From Ignavibacteria bacterium (lineage in GTDB: Bacteria; Bacteroidota; Ignavibacteria; Tepidaquicellales; Tepidaquicellaceae), in contig JAFGII010000051.1 of the NCBI GenBank assembly GCA_016929695.1, positions 113,321 through 177,320 on the forward strand: a stretch of 64,000 nt of DNA, read 5' to 3'. Position numbers and translations under genes: made by a program. Within the stretch, counting starts at the first letter, position 1, and the number at the start of each line of letters is the position of its first letter. The notes under the pieces are model-generated. The model ran no database searches. It saw only the letters and a program-made list of their open reading frames with translations, and had not been told where the DNA came from. Positions 42,553 through 51,857 of the stretch are shown here, in pieces.

Positions 42553-42893
42553 TTAAATATTATAGGAAATAAACAAAAATACCGGCGTTAACTTCCGGCA
42601 TTTTGCGAAAATTTCTAACTCGGGGCGTGTACACGGGTCGACCTCCTTAGTTGTATTTATTAACCAGATAAGATACTTTTTATTTTTCATATTTTTTAAT
42701 TCCCTTTCTCTTTTTAGTACTTTTGTTTTAGTATTATAATTCTCAGAATAAAAAATATCCCATGGAATGAATACTTTGATTGACCTGCTGTGCCCAAGGT
42801 TGTGATGTTCTATTCTTTTTCAAGATTGGAACAACTGCCAATGTAAAATCCGTTATTAATCTTGCTTTTTAATATGTATTTGTAATATGGCAT
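42553..42893 (-). pseudogene. GIY-YIG endonuclease-like gene with a single frameshift
   Basis: Reading from the ATG at 42893, the frame gives MPYYKYILKSKINNGFYIGS and then SNLEK before a TAG. Shifting one base at the A5 run (plus-strand T run 42816-42820) continues the family pattern: IEHHNLGHSRSIKVFIPWDI, FYSENYNTKTKVLKRERE, then NMKNKKYLIWLI, ending at 42553. The pair fits the small GIY-YIG/UPF0213-like nuclease family (about 90 residues) with an extra tail. The loss of one A explains the break; a sequencing or assembly error is possible. It fills most of the gap between the DsrE-like gene and tRNA-Asp. Confidence 0.8.
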
Positions 42894-42900
42894 AAATGAA

Positions 42901-42923
42901 AATAGCCGAATTTACCGGCTATT
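42901..42923 (-). terminator. Terminator after tRNA-Asp
   Basis: AATAGCCG and CGGCTATT form an 8-bp stem with a 7-nt loop. On the minus strand it is followed by TTTCATTT. It is 9 bp past the tRNA 3' end. Confidence 0.85.
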
Positions 42924-42932
42924 ATTCTTTTG

Positions 42933-43007
42933 CGGAACCGACGAGACTCGAACTCGCGACCTCCTGAGTGACAGTCAGGCGTTCTAACCAAACTGAACTA
43001 CGGCTCC
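42933..43007 (-). tRNA. tRNA-Asp (anticodon GTC)
   Basis: A 75-nt cloverleaf on the minus strand. The acceptor 5' GGAGCCG pairs with CGGTTCC (one G-U), discriminator G. The anticodon arm is CCTGA-CTGTCAC-TCAGG with anticodon GTC. The T arm is GCGAG-TTCGAGT-CTCGT. CCA is not encoded. A terminator hairpin follows at once. Confidence 0.95.
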
Positions 43008-43095
43008 TTATGTTAGTAAAGTATACTAAAATAAAGCAATTAATTTACTTTTTCAAGAACTATAAAAATCTTTACATTTCGTTTTTAATATCTTC

Positions 43096-44604
43096 CTACT
43101 TAACAAACGAAATCATTTTATAGAATGTATTCTCTCTTGTTGCAAGACGTATTATATACACTCCGCTGGGCAATCCTGTAGGATTCCAGTTTTGTTCGTA
43201 CTCACCTGACAGAAGATTATTATTCAGTAAAGTTCTGATTTCCCTGCCTAGCAAATCATAAATTTTCAGATTAATCGCACCTGCGGTATTTATCCTGAAT
43301 TTTATCAAAACTTCCGGATTGAACGGATTCGGATATATTTCAAGCATTTCATAACCGGATATCGTTATATTATTTTTTATTATTCCGGTCGGCAATCCCA
43401 ACGGAATGTAATCAACAAATCCCAGAGCCGGATTATCGGGTTTATGAAATATATGCGCTTCGACAGAATCAGGATTCATTGTTCCCCAGTAATTATTTTC
43501 TGCTTTTATAGAATCAGGAGTGTTATTATAGAGGTCGTATATTACTCCTGTATTAAAGTTTCCGTAAATTATATTTAAGCCGATATCAGTTGTATCGGAA
43601 TTTTGCAGATTTCCAAGATTCGGTTTTGCCGTATTCTGAATTGTTACGCCCCATAAATTCCAGCGTATAGTATTTCTTGTTGCAATAACACTTGATGTTG
43701 ACCACGAACCTGCGAAGTTCAGACCGCTTCCACCTAAATTAGGACTCCCCTGCGTATTGTTGCTGTCTATAATATTATTATTTATGTAAGCATTAATACC
43801 TCCTGCAAGCAGGGCGATTCCGTAGCGGTTATTTTTAATAATATTATTTTCTATTATCAGTGATGGAATAGAACCAACAGGCAAAAACGCTATTCCTCCT
43901 GAATTAGTAGAAGCCCTTAATATCATATTATTTTTTATGACAATCGGCTGCAAGCCTCCTGCTCCGAGATTTATTTGCGATGTATTGTAATCGGATGTAT
44001 TATTCCCCATAAATAAATTATTAATTATAGTAGGAGAATTTGCTATATTTGCACCGCCTACGATAGCGGCTCTTACATTATAAACAATTTCACAGTTTGA
44101 AATCGTGGCATTTGACCTGAATAATGAAATTGCTCCGCTCTGCATTCCGGTTGCATAATATTTGTTCTTTCTGATTTTGCAGCTGTCAATCAGCGGACTG
44201 CAATCCAGCATTCTGATGCTGTTTGCATATTCGAAAATTAAATTCCTTAAAACCGATGAATGGGCTGAATCAAGTACAATTCCTTTATATAATTGATTAG
44301 TATCCAATGCAGTAAATTTTACAGAATCGGGCGGGTCTATTATCAGCGTACCCTTTATATACAGCATTGAAAGATTTGAGAAATATAATTTAATATTAGT
44401 CAGAATTTTTAATGTATCCGTACTCGATATGGTTAATGTGTCATCGTTCAGGTAGTATGCTCCAGAACTGAATGTAACGGCTCCGCCTGAAAATGAAACA
44501 AGGCTGTCCAGTGTCCAGTTTTTTCCCGTTCCGGGAGTAGAATAATCTGCGTACGGCGTACCCGTTAATAACAAAACACAAAAGAGAGTGATTACTTTTT
44601 TCAA
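43096..44604 (-). CDS. Secreted right-handed beta-helix protein with T9SS sorting domain
   Basis: A 502-residue secreted protein. Signal peptide 1-19 (MKKVITLFCVLLLTGTPYA). The body is a parallel beta-helix, shown by the repeated rungs with Asn/Ile ladders: LIIDPPDSVKFTALD, NATISNCEIVYN, SPTIINNLFMGNN, QPIVIKNNMILRASTNSGG, SLIIENNIIKNNRYGIAL, NAYINNNIIDSNNT. The end is a T9SS type A domain (LEIYPNPFNPEVLIKFRI, ending FYKMISFVK). The helix suggests polysaccharide binding or lysis, but no catalytic residues were identified. It is the first gene past tRNA-Asp on the same strand but unrelated. Confidence 0.82.
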   Translation of the reverse strand: MKKVITLFCVLLLTGTPYADYSTPGTGKNWTLDSLVSFSGGAVTFSSGAYYLNDDTLTISSTDTLKILTNIKLYFSNLSMLYIKGTLIIDPPDSVKFTALDTNQLYKGIVLDSAHSSVLRNLIFEYANSIRMLDCSPLIDSCKIRKNKYYATGMQSGAISLFRSNATISNCEIVYNVRAAIVGGANIANSPTIINNLFMGNNTSDYNTSQINLGAGGLQPIVIKNNMILRASTNSGGIAFLPVGSIPSLIIENNIIKNNRYGIALLAGGINAYINNNIIDSNNTQGSPNLGGSGLNFAGSWSTSSVIATRNTIRWNLWGVTIQNTAKPNLGNLQNSDTTDIGLNIIYGNFNTGVIYDLYNNTPDSIKAENNYWGTMNPDSVEAHIFHKPDNPALGFVDYIPLGLPTGIIKNNITISGYEMLEIYPNPFNPEVLIKFRINTAGAINLKIYDLLGREIRTLLNNNLLSGEYEQNWNPTGLPSGVYIIRLATRENTFYKMISFVK

Positions 44605-44855
44605 TTTTGACTCCGGATTAAATTACGAATATATATATATTTAAAATACTTTATATTATTTCCTTGTTCAATGTAAATTGCAAATAACAAAGAAGAAATA
44701 GCAAAGAACAAAATTATTAAATTCTTCCCCTACCTCTCTCCACGACGAGTTTTAGACCTCCAAAGGGGGAAAGACAAACTATTAATCTTATTTTTTGATT
44801 CTCTTTTCTATTATATTTTATTGCTTAATTTCTTATAATTAAGAAAAAATACACT

Positions 44856-47114
44856 ATGAAAAAAATATTACTTATCATTTCGGTTTATATTTTTCTATTC
44901 TCAATTAATGCAAATGCACAGATTTACCAGAACTGGAAATGGCTTCATCAGTCGCCGCAGGGGAATGAATTAAGATGGGTAAAGATGTGGGATGTGAATA
45001 CAATATATGCTATGGGAGGAAAAGGTACTTTCATAAAAACAACAAACAGGGGCGTAACCTGGACTGTAACCAATCTTGCGGGAAGACTCGGAGGAATTCC
45101 GCTCCAGCGGTCAGATGTCAGGGATGCATGGTTTTTCGACCAGAATACGGGAATTGCAGTCGGCACTTTAGGTTCGATATCAAGAACCACTAACGGAGGA
45201 ATTACATTTGATACTGTTCCGGGCAACCCAATTCCGACAAATGCTAATGTAACGGGTGTTTCTTTTATTAATAATCTTACGGGATATGCAATTACAGGTT
45301 TAACTAATTACAGATTAATGAAAACTACTGACGGAGGTCTGCACTGGTTCACCGCTCCCGGCTCACCGGGATATTCAAATCCTTACGGTGTTCACGCATT
45401 TAACGAAAGTAAAATCCTCGTATCAAATCAGCAGGGAGATGTTTTCATTACGACAAACGGAGGATTGATATGGAATCATTATAATACTGGAACACTCGTG
45501 AATATTTACAAACCTGTTTTCATCGACGCAAATACAGGTTTTGTCAGCGGAGACTGGGGAAGATGCAAATATACAACTGACGGCGGATTCACCTGGCAGA
45601 ATATGGCAGGGACAATGCTTTCACAGGATTATCATTACTTTGATTTGAAGTACAGGAACGGCACTGTATTTCTGACAGGAAATTCAAAATACATCTGGAA
45701 GTCTTCAAATTTCGGTGCTACATGGGATTCTATTTCATTCATTGCGCCTCCTGCACAGGTTGAATGGGCAAATTCTTATTATGCATCTGATTTTTCGTTT
45801 ACGGGAGATACTATGGTTACTGTCGGAGCAAAAGGTTCAATTCATCAGTCGCTCGGAACTAACAGACTTACTCACAGTCAGTACCTGAAAACGGGAAGTA
45901 TCCGTGATATATGGCTTTCATCTTTAACAGGTACAGTTATTGCAGTTGGTGCACTTTCTACATCAACTTTATCAACGCCTGACCAAATTCTGCGGTCCAC
46001 CAACGGCGGTTTGAACTGGACAAAACTTTCTCCGTCACCTTCTTCAAATGCGGATTTCTACTGCATAGAAATGCTCGATAACAATACGGGATATATCTGC
46101 GGAAGCAGGTCTGCGGTTTATAAAACGACAAATTCAGGTCTAAACTGGGATTCCATTATAATTCCGAATATGCCGGCAAACCTTGTAATTTCCAAAGTTG
46201 ATTTTGTTAATACACAAACGGGATGGCTATTTACAAGATATGTAACCGGAAACGATTCTACGATTTTCAAAACAACCAACGGCGGAGTGAACTGGTTTAA
46301 GCAGAAACTTGCCTCAACGACGGGAACTGCAAGTTCGATTTATGCTTCCGCTATGATTGATGAAAATAGCGGATGGGTGATTAATAACAGACCTCGTCCC
46401 TGGAAAACAACTAACGGCGGACAGACGTGGGATTCAACTTCATTGTCGGATAATTATTCTGCAGGTTTGTTCTATGATTTAAAAATGTTTGATATGAATA
46501 CAGGTTACTGCTGTGGCTCAAACAGAAGGATTTATAAAACCACAAACGGCGGAGCAACTCCCTGGCAGAATGTTAGTTTTTCTTCAACATCGGTAGTAAC
46601 AAATTACACACTCGAATTTGCAACTCCTCTTGAAGGTGTAGTAATGGGTACATACGGCACCGCTTATTATACATCAAACGGCGGTGCAAACTGGATTAAT
46701 TCGAGTCTGTTTTGCAGTATAGATGATATTTACGGTTCGTTTATCACTCCTGACAGAAAATTATATGCTGTCACTTTAACTAATGCAGGTATTTTCAGGA
46801 ATTCGAATGTATTCCCTGTAGGTATTACGGTTAAAAATGAATTAATGCCGGATGCTTTCGGGCTGGAGCAGAATTATCCGAACCCCTTTAACTCAATGAC
46901 AAATGTAAAATGGCAAATATTAAATGCAGGTGTTGTGAAGATAACCGTTTTTGATGTGCTCGGGAGGGAAGCGGCTACTTTAGTTAACGAATATTTGTAT
47001 CCCGGAACATACAGCATTAAATTCGATGTTACGAATTTTACATCAGGAATTTATTTTTACAGACTAACAACCGGAAATTATTCGGAAACGAGAAAAATGC
47101 TGCTGCTGAAGTGA
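44856..47114 (+). CDS. Secreted Ycf48/BNR-type beta-propeller protein with T9SS sorting domain
   Basis: A 752-residue secreted protein. Signal peptide 1-21 (ending NANA). Repeated propeller blades carry the KTTNxGxxW pattern: FIKTTNRGVTW, SRTTNGGITF, MKTTDGGLHW, FITTNGGLIW, KYTTDGGFTW, RSTNGGLNW, YKTTNSGLNW, FKTTNGGVNW, WKTTNGGQTW, YTSNGGANW. Between blades, phrases such as DQNTGIAVG, NNTGYICG and MNTGYCCG recur. Similar repeats occur in Ycf48-like proteins. The C-terminus is a T9SS type A domain (LEQNYPNPFNSMTNVKWQIL, ending SETRKMLLLK). Function is likely adhesion or binding; no enzymatic site seen. Confidence 0.85.
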   Translation: MKKILLIISVYIFLFSINANAQIYQNWKWLHQSPQGNELRWVKMWDVNTIYAMGGKGTFIKTTNRGVTWTVTNLAGRLGGIPLQRSDVRDAWFFDQNTGIAVGTLGSISRTTNGGITFDTVPGNPIPTNANVTGVSFINNLTGYAITGLTNYRLMKTTDGGLHWFTAPGSPGYSNPYGVHAFNESKILVSNQQGDVFITTNGGLIWNHYNTGTLVNIYKPVFIDANTGFVSGDWGRCKYTTDGGFTWQNMAGTMLSQDYHYFDLKYRNGTVFLTGNSKYIWKSSNFGATWDSISFIAPPAQVEWANSYYASDFSFTGDTMVTVGAKGSIHQSLGTNRLTHSQYLKTGSIRDIWLSSLTGTVIAVGALSTSTLSTPDQILRSTNGGLNWTKLSPSPSSNADFYCIEMLDNNTGYICGSRSAVYKTTNSGLNWDSIIIPNMPANLVISKVDFVNTQTGWLFTRYVTGNDSTIFKTTNGGVNWFKQKLASTTGTASSIYASAMIDENSGWVINNRPRPWKTTNGGQTWDSTSLSDNYSAGLFYDLKMFDMNTGYCCGSNRRIYKTTNGGATPWQNVSFSSTSVVTNYTLEFATPLEGVVMGTYGTAYYTSNGGANWINSSLFCSIDDIYGSFITPDRKLYAVTLTNAGIFRNSNVFPVGITVKNELMPDAFGLEQNYPNPFNSMTNVKWQILNAGVVKITVFDVLGREAATLVNEYLYPGTYSIKFDVTNFTSGIYFYRLTTGNYSETRKMLLLK

Positions 47115-47401
47115 TTACTGAATTAAATTCTGATTTTAGATTGATTTTGTCAAATAAACATAATTCATATACTCAATTAACTTCTTGTTTTTATATTTTT
47201 TTAAGTTGCTATTCTAAAAGAGATTTTGTATACTGTATAGTAACAATTTAGTTTTTTGATGCTTCCGTTAAGGAAATTAAATTTAATTTACCTAATACCT
47301 CTCTCTGATTCATTTCAGGTCTGACTTACTACAGTAAATTCTTCTAATTCCCTATCCTAAAAGCATATTATCACAACTATTTTGAGACAACTTTTATTAA
47401 C

Positions 47402-47456
47402 AAGATAAGTCTAAAAACTCTTATCTTAAAAACGTCCCACGGGACAGGAGATTAAA
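47402..47456 (+). promoter_or_regulatory. Structured 5' leader of the RRM gene with two hairpins
   Basis: AAGATAAG (47402-47409) and CTTATCTT (47420-47427) form an 8-bp stem. GTCC-CACG-GGAC (47434-47445) forms a second hairpin that directly touches the strong Shine-Dalgarno AGGAG before the ATG at 47457. The 342-bp gap upstream otherwise has no gene. It is a plausible site of temperature or self-regulation of an RNA-binding protein. Confidence 0.5.
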
Positions 47457-47732
47457 ATGAAAATCTACATTGGCAACATTCAGCGGGAATCATCCGAGAA
47501 TGAAATTAAAGACCTGTTTGAAACGCACGGCAAAGTTGACAGTATAAATCTTATAAGAGATAATTATACTAAAATGCTCAAAGGTTTCGGTTTTATCGAA
47601 ATGAACGATGAAAATGAAGCACAGACCGCCATCAAAAACCTTGACGGTCAGTTATTTAACGGCAGACCTCTTTCAGTTAATGTTGCAAGGGAAAAAAGTC
47701 CCGACAATCAGAGAAGAAGAAATTTCAGATAA
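47457..47732 (+). CDS. Single-RRM RNA-binding protein
   Basis: A 91-residue RNA-recognition-motif protein. RNP2 is IYIGNI (3-8) and RNP1 is KGFGFIEM (42-49), both with the aromatic residues for RNA contact. A short basic tail (REKSPDNQRRRNFR) follows the fold. Bacterial single-RRM proteins of this type are common in the Bacteroidota and cyanobacterial groups, often cold-responsive. ACAGGAG lies at the start. It is monocistronic, with a strong terminator 28 bp after the stop. Confidence 0.92.
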   Translation: MKIYIGNIQRESSENEIKDLFETHGKVDSINLIRDNYTKMLKGFGFIEMNDENEAQTAIKNLDGQLFNGRPLSVNVAREKSPDNQRRRNFR

Positions 47733-47760
47733 AATTTGAAAATATAACTTGTTTTTCTGA

Positions 47761-47795
47761 AACTCCGTTTGTTGACAGACGGAGTTTTTTTATTG
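47761..47795 (+). terminator. Terminator after the RRM gene
   Basis: AAACTCCGTTTGT (47761-47773) and ACAGACGGAGTTT (47776-47788) form a long stem with one G-T pair and a tight loop, followed by a run of T. Confidence 0.93.
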
Positions 47796-48010
47796 CTGAA
47801 CTGTTATCCATAAATGCAAGTTCCAAATAGGATTTTGTTTAATAAAATTAATTATAGGTTAGGGCAGCATAGACTTCTGCAGCGGCAAGTTTATCGCAAG
47901 TCAGTTTTTATATTAACTTTTTTAGCAGGTTAAAAAATAATGCCATAAATTTATTGAACTTTAAATACATTAAAAACTTTACTAATTTTAAAAAAAGTAA
48001 CGAATTGCAG

Positions 48011-49486
48011 ATGAAAATTTTATTAACAGGGGCTACAGGGTATATAGGAAAAAGACTGCTGCCTGTATTAATCGAAAACGGGCATAATGTTGTTTGCTGC
48101 GTCAGGGATAAGTCAAGATTTTCATACGATGAAAATTTTGAATCAAAAATTAGGGTGGTCGAAGTTGATTTTCTAAATCCTGATACATTAAATAACATTC
48201 CAAAAGATATTGATGCGGGATATTACCTGATTCATTCGATGACATCCAATTCGAAAGATTTTGAAAAATACGAGGAAATGTCCGCCGTAAATTTTAGAAA
48301 TTATATAAATACAACTGACTCAAAACAAATAATATATCTAAGCGGTATAGTGAATGAGAGCACACTGTCCAAACATCTGTCTTCGAGAAAAAATGTCGAG
48401 GATATATTGTCAAAAGGAAAATATAATTTCACAACCTTACGAGCAGGTATTATAATAGGTTCGGGCAGTGCTTCATTCGAAATTATTCGCGACCTCGTAG
48501 AGAAACTCCCTGTAATGATAACTCCTAAATGGCTGCTGACAAAATCACAGCCGATCGCAATCAGAGACGTCATTTCTTTTCTTTTTAAGACTCTCTTAAA
48601 TGAAAAAACATACAATAATAGTTTTGATATCGGCGGACCTGATATTCTGACATATAAAGAAATGCTTCTGAAATTTGCGAAAATAAGAAAATTAAAACGA
48701 AAAATTATCATTCTGCCTGTTCTTACTCCGAGACTTTCCTCTTACTGGCTGTACTTTGTTACATCAGTTTCATACTCACTTGCAGTTAATCTGGTTAACA
48801 GTATGAAAATAGAAGTAATCTGTAAAGACAATAAACTGAAAGAACTGTTAAACATAACTCCGCTCACATACGAGCAGGCAATAGAAAGCGCCTTCCAGAA
48901 AATTGAAGAGCATCATATAATATCCAGCTGGAAAGATTCGTTAATAAGCGGAAGGATTAGCTATAACTTGTCAAATCACATTCGGGTGCCCGAAAACGGT
49001 TGTTTTAAAGACAAAAGGCAAACTGAAATACAAGACGCCGAAGAGGTATTAAGCAGAATCTGGCACATCGGAGGAGAAACGGGCTGGTATTATGCAAATT
49101 TTCTCTGGGGAATCAGAGGTTTTGTTGATAAACTTTTCGGAGGTGTAGGTTTGCGGAGAGGAAGAACTTCTCCCGATTTACTGAATAACGGTGATACACT
49201 CGATTACTGGAGAGTTCTGCTTGCAGATAAAAAGAATATGAGACTGCTTTTATTTGCCGAAATGAAACTGCCGGGAGAAGCATGGCTGGAATTCAGAATA
49301 GAAAAAAACAAGCCGTCTGATAAAAGCCGCTCCGACGCAGGAGCATCGGAACAAGAAAGTTACAAGTTATATCAGACTGCAACATTCAGACCGAAAGGAT
49401 TACTCGGAAGACTTTACTGGTATTCAGTATTGCCTTTTCATTTCTTTGTGTTTTCCGGAATGTTAAGAAAAATTTCCGGACACTGA
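48011..49486 (+). CDS. NAD(P)-binding SDR / NmrA-like protein with DUF2867 C-domain
   Basis: A 491-residue protein. The Rossmann part (1-about 290) begins MKILLTGATGYIGKRLLPVL, with YYLIHSMTSNSKDF and YLSGIV in place of a classic YxxxK site, LRAGIIIGSGSASFE and DIGGPDILTYKEMLL; it is an atypical extended SDR. The C-terminal part (about 340-491), with IWHIGGETGWYYANFLWGIR and DTLDYWRVLLAD, GEAWLEFRI, TATFRPKGLLGRLYWYSVLP, is DUF2867. The pair is known from YbjT-like proteins of unclear function. I prefer the ATG 48011 over an upstream in-frame ATG at 47954, which adds 19 unrelated residues. Confidence 0.88.
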   Translation: MKILLTGATGYIGKRLLPVLIENGHNVVCCVRDKSRFSYDENFESKIRVVEVDFLNPDTLNNIPKDIDAGYYLIHSMTSNSKDFEKYEEMSAVNFRNYINTTDSKQIIYLSGIVNESTLSKHLSSRKNVEDILSKGKYNFTTLRAGIIIGSGSASFEIIRDLVEKLPVMITPKWLLTKSQPIAIRDVISFLFKTLLNEKTYNNSFDIGGPDILTYKEMLLKFAKIRKLKRKIIILPVLTPRLSSYWLYFVTSVSYSLAVNLVNSMKIEVICKDNKLKELLNITPLTYEQAIESAFQKIEEHHIISSWKDSLISGRISYNLSNHIRVPENGCFKDKRQTEIQDAEEVLSRIWHIGGETGWYYANFLWGIRGFVDKLFGGVGLRRGRTSPDLLNNGDTLDYWRVLLADKKNMRLLLFAEMKLPGEAWLEFRIEKNKPSDKSRSDAGASEQESYKLYQTATFRPKGLLGRLYWYSVLPFHFFVFSGMLRKISGH

Positions 49487-49873
49487 CGATTATTTTTTTA
49501 ATAAAAGAGGGGTAATTCATTCAATTTCCAAAATCTATAATAATAAAAGGTATTAAGTATTTTTCTTAAATTAAAAGAGAATTAAATTCCGCAAAGAAAA
49601 ATATTTAAATCAATTTAAAACAGATTCAGAAAAACGATAAAAATATTTTACTGATATTACTGTTAAACCATATTTCCACTTGCGCGGGAACAACAAAAAC
49701 GGAATATTATTGCAAAGGATGACAATTTACGAGAAGATAATAATAATCGAACCCCGATACACATTATTTCCAAAATAAAAATTCATAAAAAAATACATTT
49801 CATTATTAAATTATTTCCGTAATTTTTACTGTAAATTAACAATTCTTTTACAATTTCATAACAGAAAATATCA
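49487..49873. other. Intergenic region before the DUF47-pit genes
   Basis: These 387 bp hold no gene. Near 49681-49740 there is a decayed half of the hairpin family seen at 57455 (GCGCGGGAACAACAAAAAC here against GCGGGAACGACAAAAG there). The rest is very AT-rich and probably contains the promoter of the phosphate operon. Confidence 0.5.
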
Positions 49874-50497
49874 ATGTCGTTTTTTAAAAAAATTCTTCCA
49901 AAAAAAGATACATTTTATCAAATTATTTCTGAAGTAGCCGAGAATATTCAGATTGCATCAAAAATTCTTCACGAAATGTTCAGCAATCCCGATATATTAC
50001 CGGAGAATACATCGAAAATCCACATTATAGAAAATAAGTGTGATGAACTGACACATAACATTATCCACGAATTAAATGAATCCTTCATTACTCCTATTGA
50101 CAGGGAAGATATATATGAACTTGCAAATGCCCTTGACGACATCATTGACGCAATAGATACAATAGCATGGCGACTGAGCACTTATAAATTAAAGAAACCG
50201 ACTGTATTCGGACCGCAGTTATCCGAAATTCTGATGTCACAGACAAAATTAATACTCGAAATTATCAATTCATTGCACGATTCAACAGATTCATCGCAGA
50301 AAATATTTACAATAAGAAATCTTGAAACTGCAGCGGACGGTGTTTTTCATGAATCAATCAAGCAATTGTTTGAGAAGCAAACTGATGCCATTGAATTAAT
50401 AAAGGAAAAAGAAATTCTCGAAAATATCGAAAAGACAGTTGACAGATGCCAGCGTGCCGCAACCGTAATGGAAGGCATATTAATTAAAAACGTATAA
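49874..50497 (+). CDS. DUF47 (PhoU-like) regulator of the phosphate transporter
   Basis: A 207-residue all-helical protein of the DUF47/PhoU-like family: FKKILPKKDTFYQIISEVAE, IHIIENKCDELTHNIIHELN, TPIDREDIYELANALDDIID (acidic metal-binding motif), and RDLETA-like RNLETAADGVFHESI. These proteins accompany Pit transporters, and are thought to modulate them. The pit start is 7 bp after the stop, so they are one operon, which supports function in phosphate uptake. Confidence 0.9.
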   Translation: MSFFKKILPKKDTFYQIISEVAENIQIASKILHEMFSNPDILPENTSKIHIIENKCDELTHNIIHELNESFITPIDREDIYELANALDDIIDAIDTIAWRLSTYKLKKPTVFGPQLSEILMSQTKLILEIINSLHDSTDSSQKIFTIRNLETAADGVFHESIKQLFEKQTDAIELIKEKEILENIEKTVDRCQRAATVMEGILIKNV

Positions 50498-50503
50498 GAA
50501 AAT

Positions 50504-51493
50504 ATGTTTGAACTCACGCTCACGATTATAATAATTGCTCTTCTTTTTGATTTTCTGAACGGAATGAACGATGCCGCAAATTCCATTGCCACAATAGTGG
50601 CAACAAAAGTTTTATCACCAAAAATCGCAATTTTATGGGCAGCATTTTTTAATTTCGCCGCTGCATTTGGATTTGGTGTACATGTAGCCACAACAATCGG
50701 TAAAGGAATTGTGGAAACAGCGGTTGTTGATAATTATATTATTTTATCAACCTTGCTTGGTGCAGTAATATGGACTCATTCCTGTACAAAATTCGGATTA
50801 CCAATAAGCGTTTCACATTCATTAATCGGCGGACTGTCAGGTTCAGCAATAATCAAAGCAGGTTTTGGTTCTTTAGTTACAGGCGGATTAATAAAAGTTT
50901 CAATTTTTATTGTTTTATCACCTATCATCGGTCTTATCCTGGGTGTCATTTTAATGATAATTGTAATCTGGCTGTTTCGAAACTCTAAAGCCAAAACAGT
51001 TGACAAGAAATTCCGAATAGGTCAGTTAATATCTTCCGCTGCATTCAGTCTCGGACACGGGACTAATGATGCACAAAAAACTATGGGCATCATATCTATT
51101 CTTTTATTTACTAACGGATATCTCGGCAGTGAATTTTATGTGCCATTCTGGGTGGTTATATTATCTCATACAACTATAGGGCTTGGAACACTTGCAGGCG
51201 GATGGAGAGTAATCAAGACAATGGGTATGAAACTTACTCATTTGAGACCTATAGGCGGATTCTGTGCTGAGACTGCGGGTGCATTTGTATTAATAGGCAC
51301 TGCACTTGGAGGCATTCCTGTCAGCACAACACACACTATTACGGGTGCAATTATGGGGGTCGGAATGGTTAAACGCCTTACTGCCGTCAAATGGGGGGTG
51401 GCAGGTAAAATTATATGGGCATGGGTTCTTACAATTCCCGCTTCCGCACTTTGCAGTGCTATTGTTTATTATATAATTAAACAATTTCTTTAA
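50504..51493 (+). CDS. Low-affinity inorganic phosphate transporter (Pit/PiT family)
   Basis: A 329-residue inner-membrane permease with about ten hydrophobic segments. Both inverted signature repeats are present: FLNGMNDAANSIATIVATKV near the N-terminus and GHGTNDAQKTMGIISILLFT at about 185-205, plus WTHSCTKFGLPISVSHSLIG and GIPVSTTHTITGAIMGVGM. It uses the H+ or Na+ gradient to import phosphate or metal-phosphate. It is coupled with DUF47. An outer-membrane receptor and T9SS protein follow on the same strand. Confidence 0.93.
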   Translation: MFELTLTIIIIALLFDFLNGMNDAANSIATIVATKVLSPKIAILWAAFFNFAAAFGFGVHVATTIGKGIVETAVVDNYIILSTLLGAVIWTHSCTKFGLPISVSHSLIGGLSGSAIIKAGFGSLVTGGLIKVSIFIVLSPIIGLILGVILMIIVIWLFRNSKAKTVDKKFRIGQLISSAAFSLGHGTNDAQKTMGIISILLFTNGYLGSEFYVPFWVVILSHTTIGLGTLAGGWRVIKTMGMKLTHLRPIGGFCAETAGAFVLIGTALGGIPVSTTHTITGAIMGVGMVKRLTAVKWGVAGKIIWAWVLTIPASALCSAIVYYIIKQFL

Positions 51494-51560
51494 TTCCTCC
51501 ACAGGTTTCATTTCCGGTTAAGACTTACAACCCCGACGGTACTGGAGATTAATACTTCAA

Positions 51561-51717
51561 TTTCTATTAACATTAAACTCCTGAGGAAGTTTATTGTATT
51601 ATATTTCATAACGAAGCAGGGGTTTCGTAAAAGATATATTGGTGTATAACTCCGGAGGGGTAAATATCAGAAAATTATTTTTTCTACTAACATAAAACTT
51701 CCAAGGGAGTTTTTTTC
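51561..51717. repeat. Paired hairpin repeats downstream of pit
   Basis: Copy 1 (51561-51592) and copy 2 (51681-51717) share TTTCTAYTAACATWAAACT and a stem-loop of the form AAACTYCC with GGRAGTTT, spaced 120 bp apart. Copy 2 ends in seven T and may serve as the pit terminator. The 364-bp gap otherwise has no gene, and holds the promoter of the following receptor gene. Confidence 0.7.
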
Positions 51718-51857
51718 ATTATCCTTAGTCAGAAAATAAGGACTTAAAAATGATGAGATTCTTTTAACAATTTGATTACAACAAATTAACATCGTTTACT
51801 TTTATGTTATACTTACTTAACAGTGTATATGTAATTTTGATTAAATAAAAAAATATT

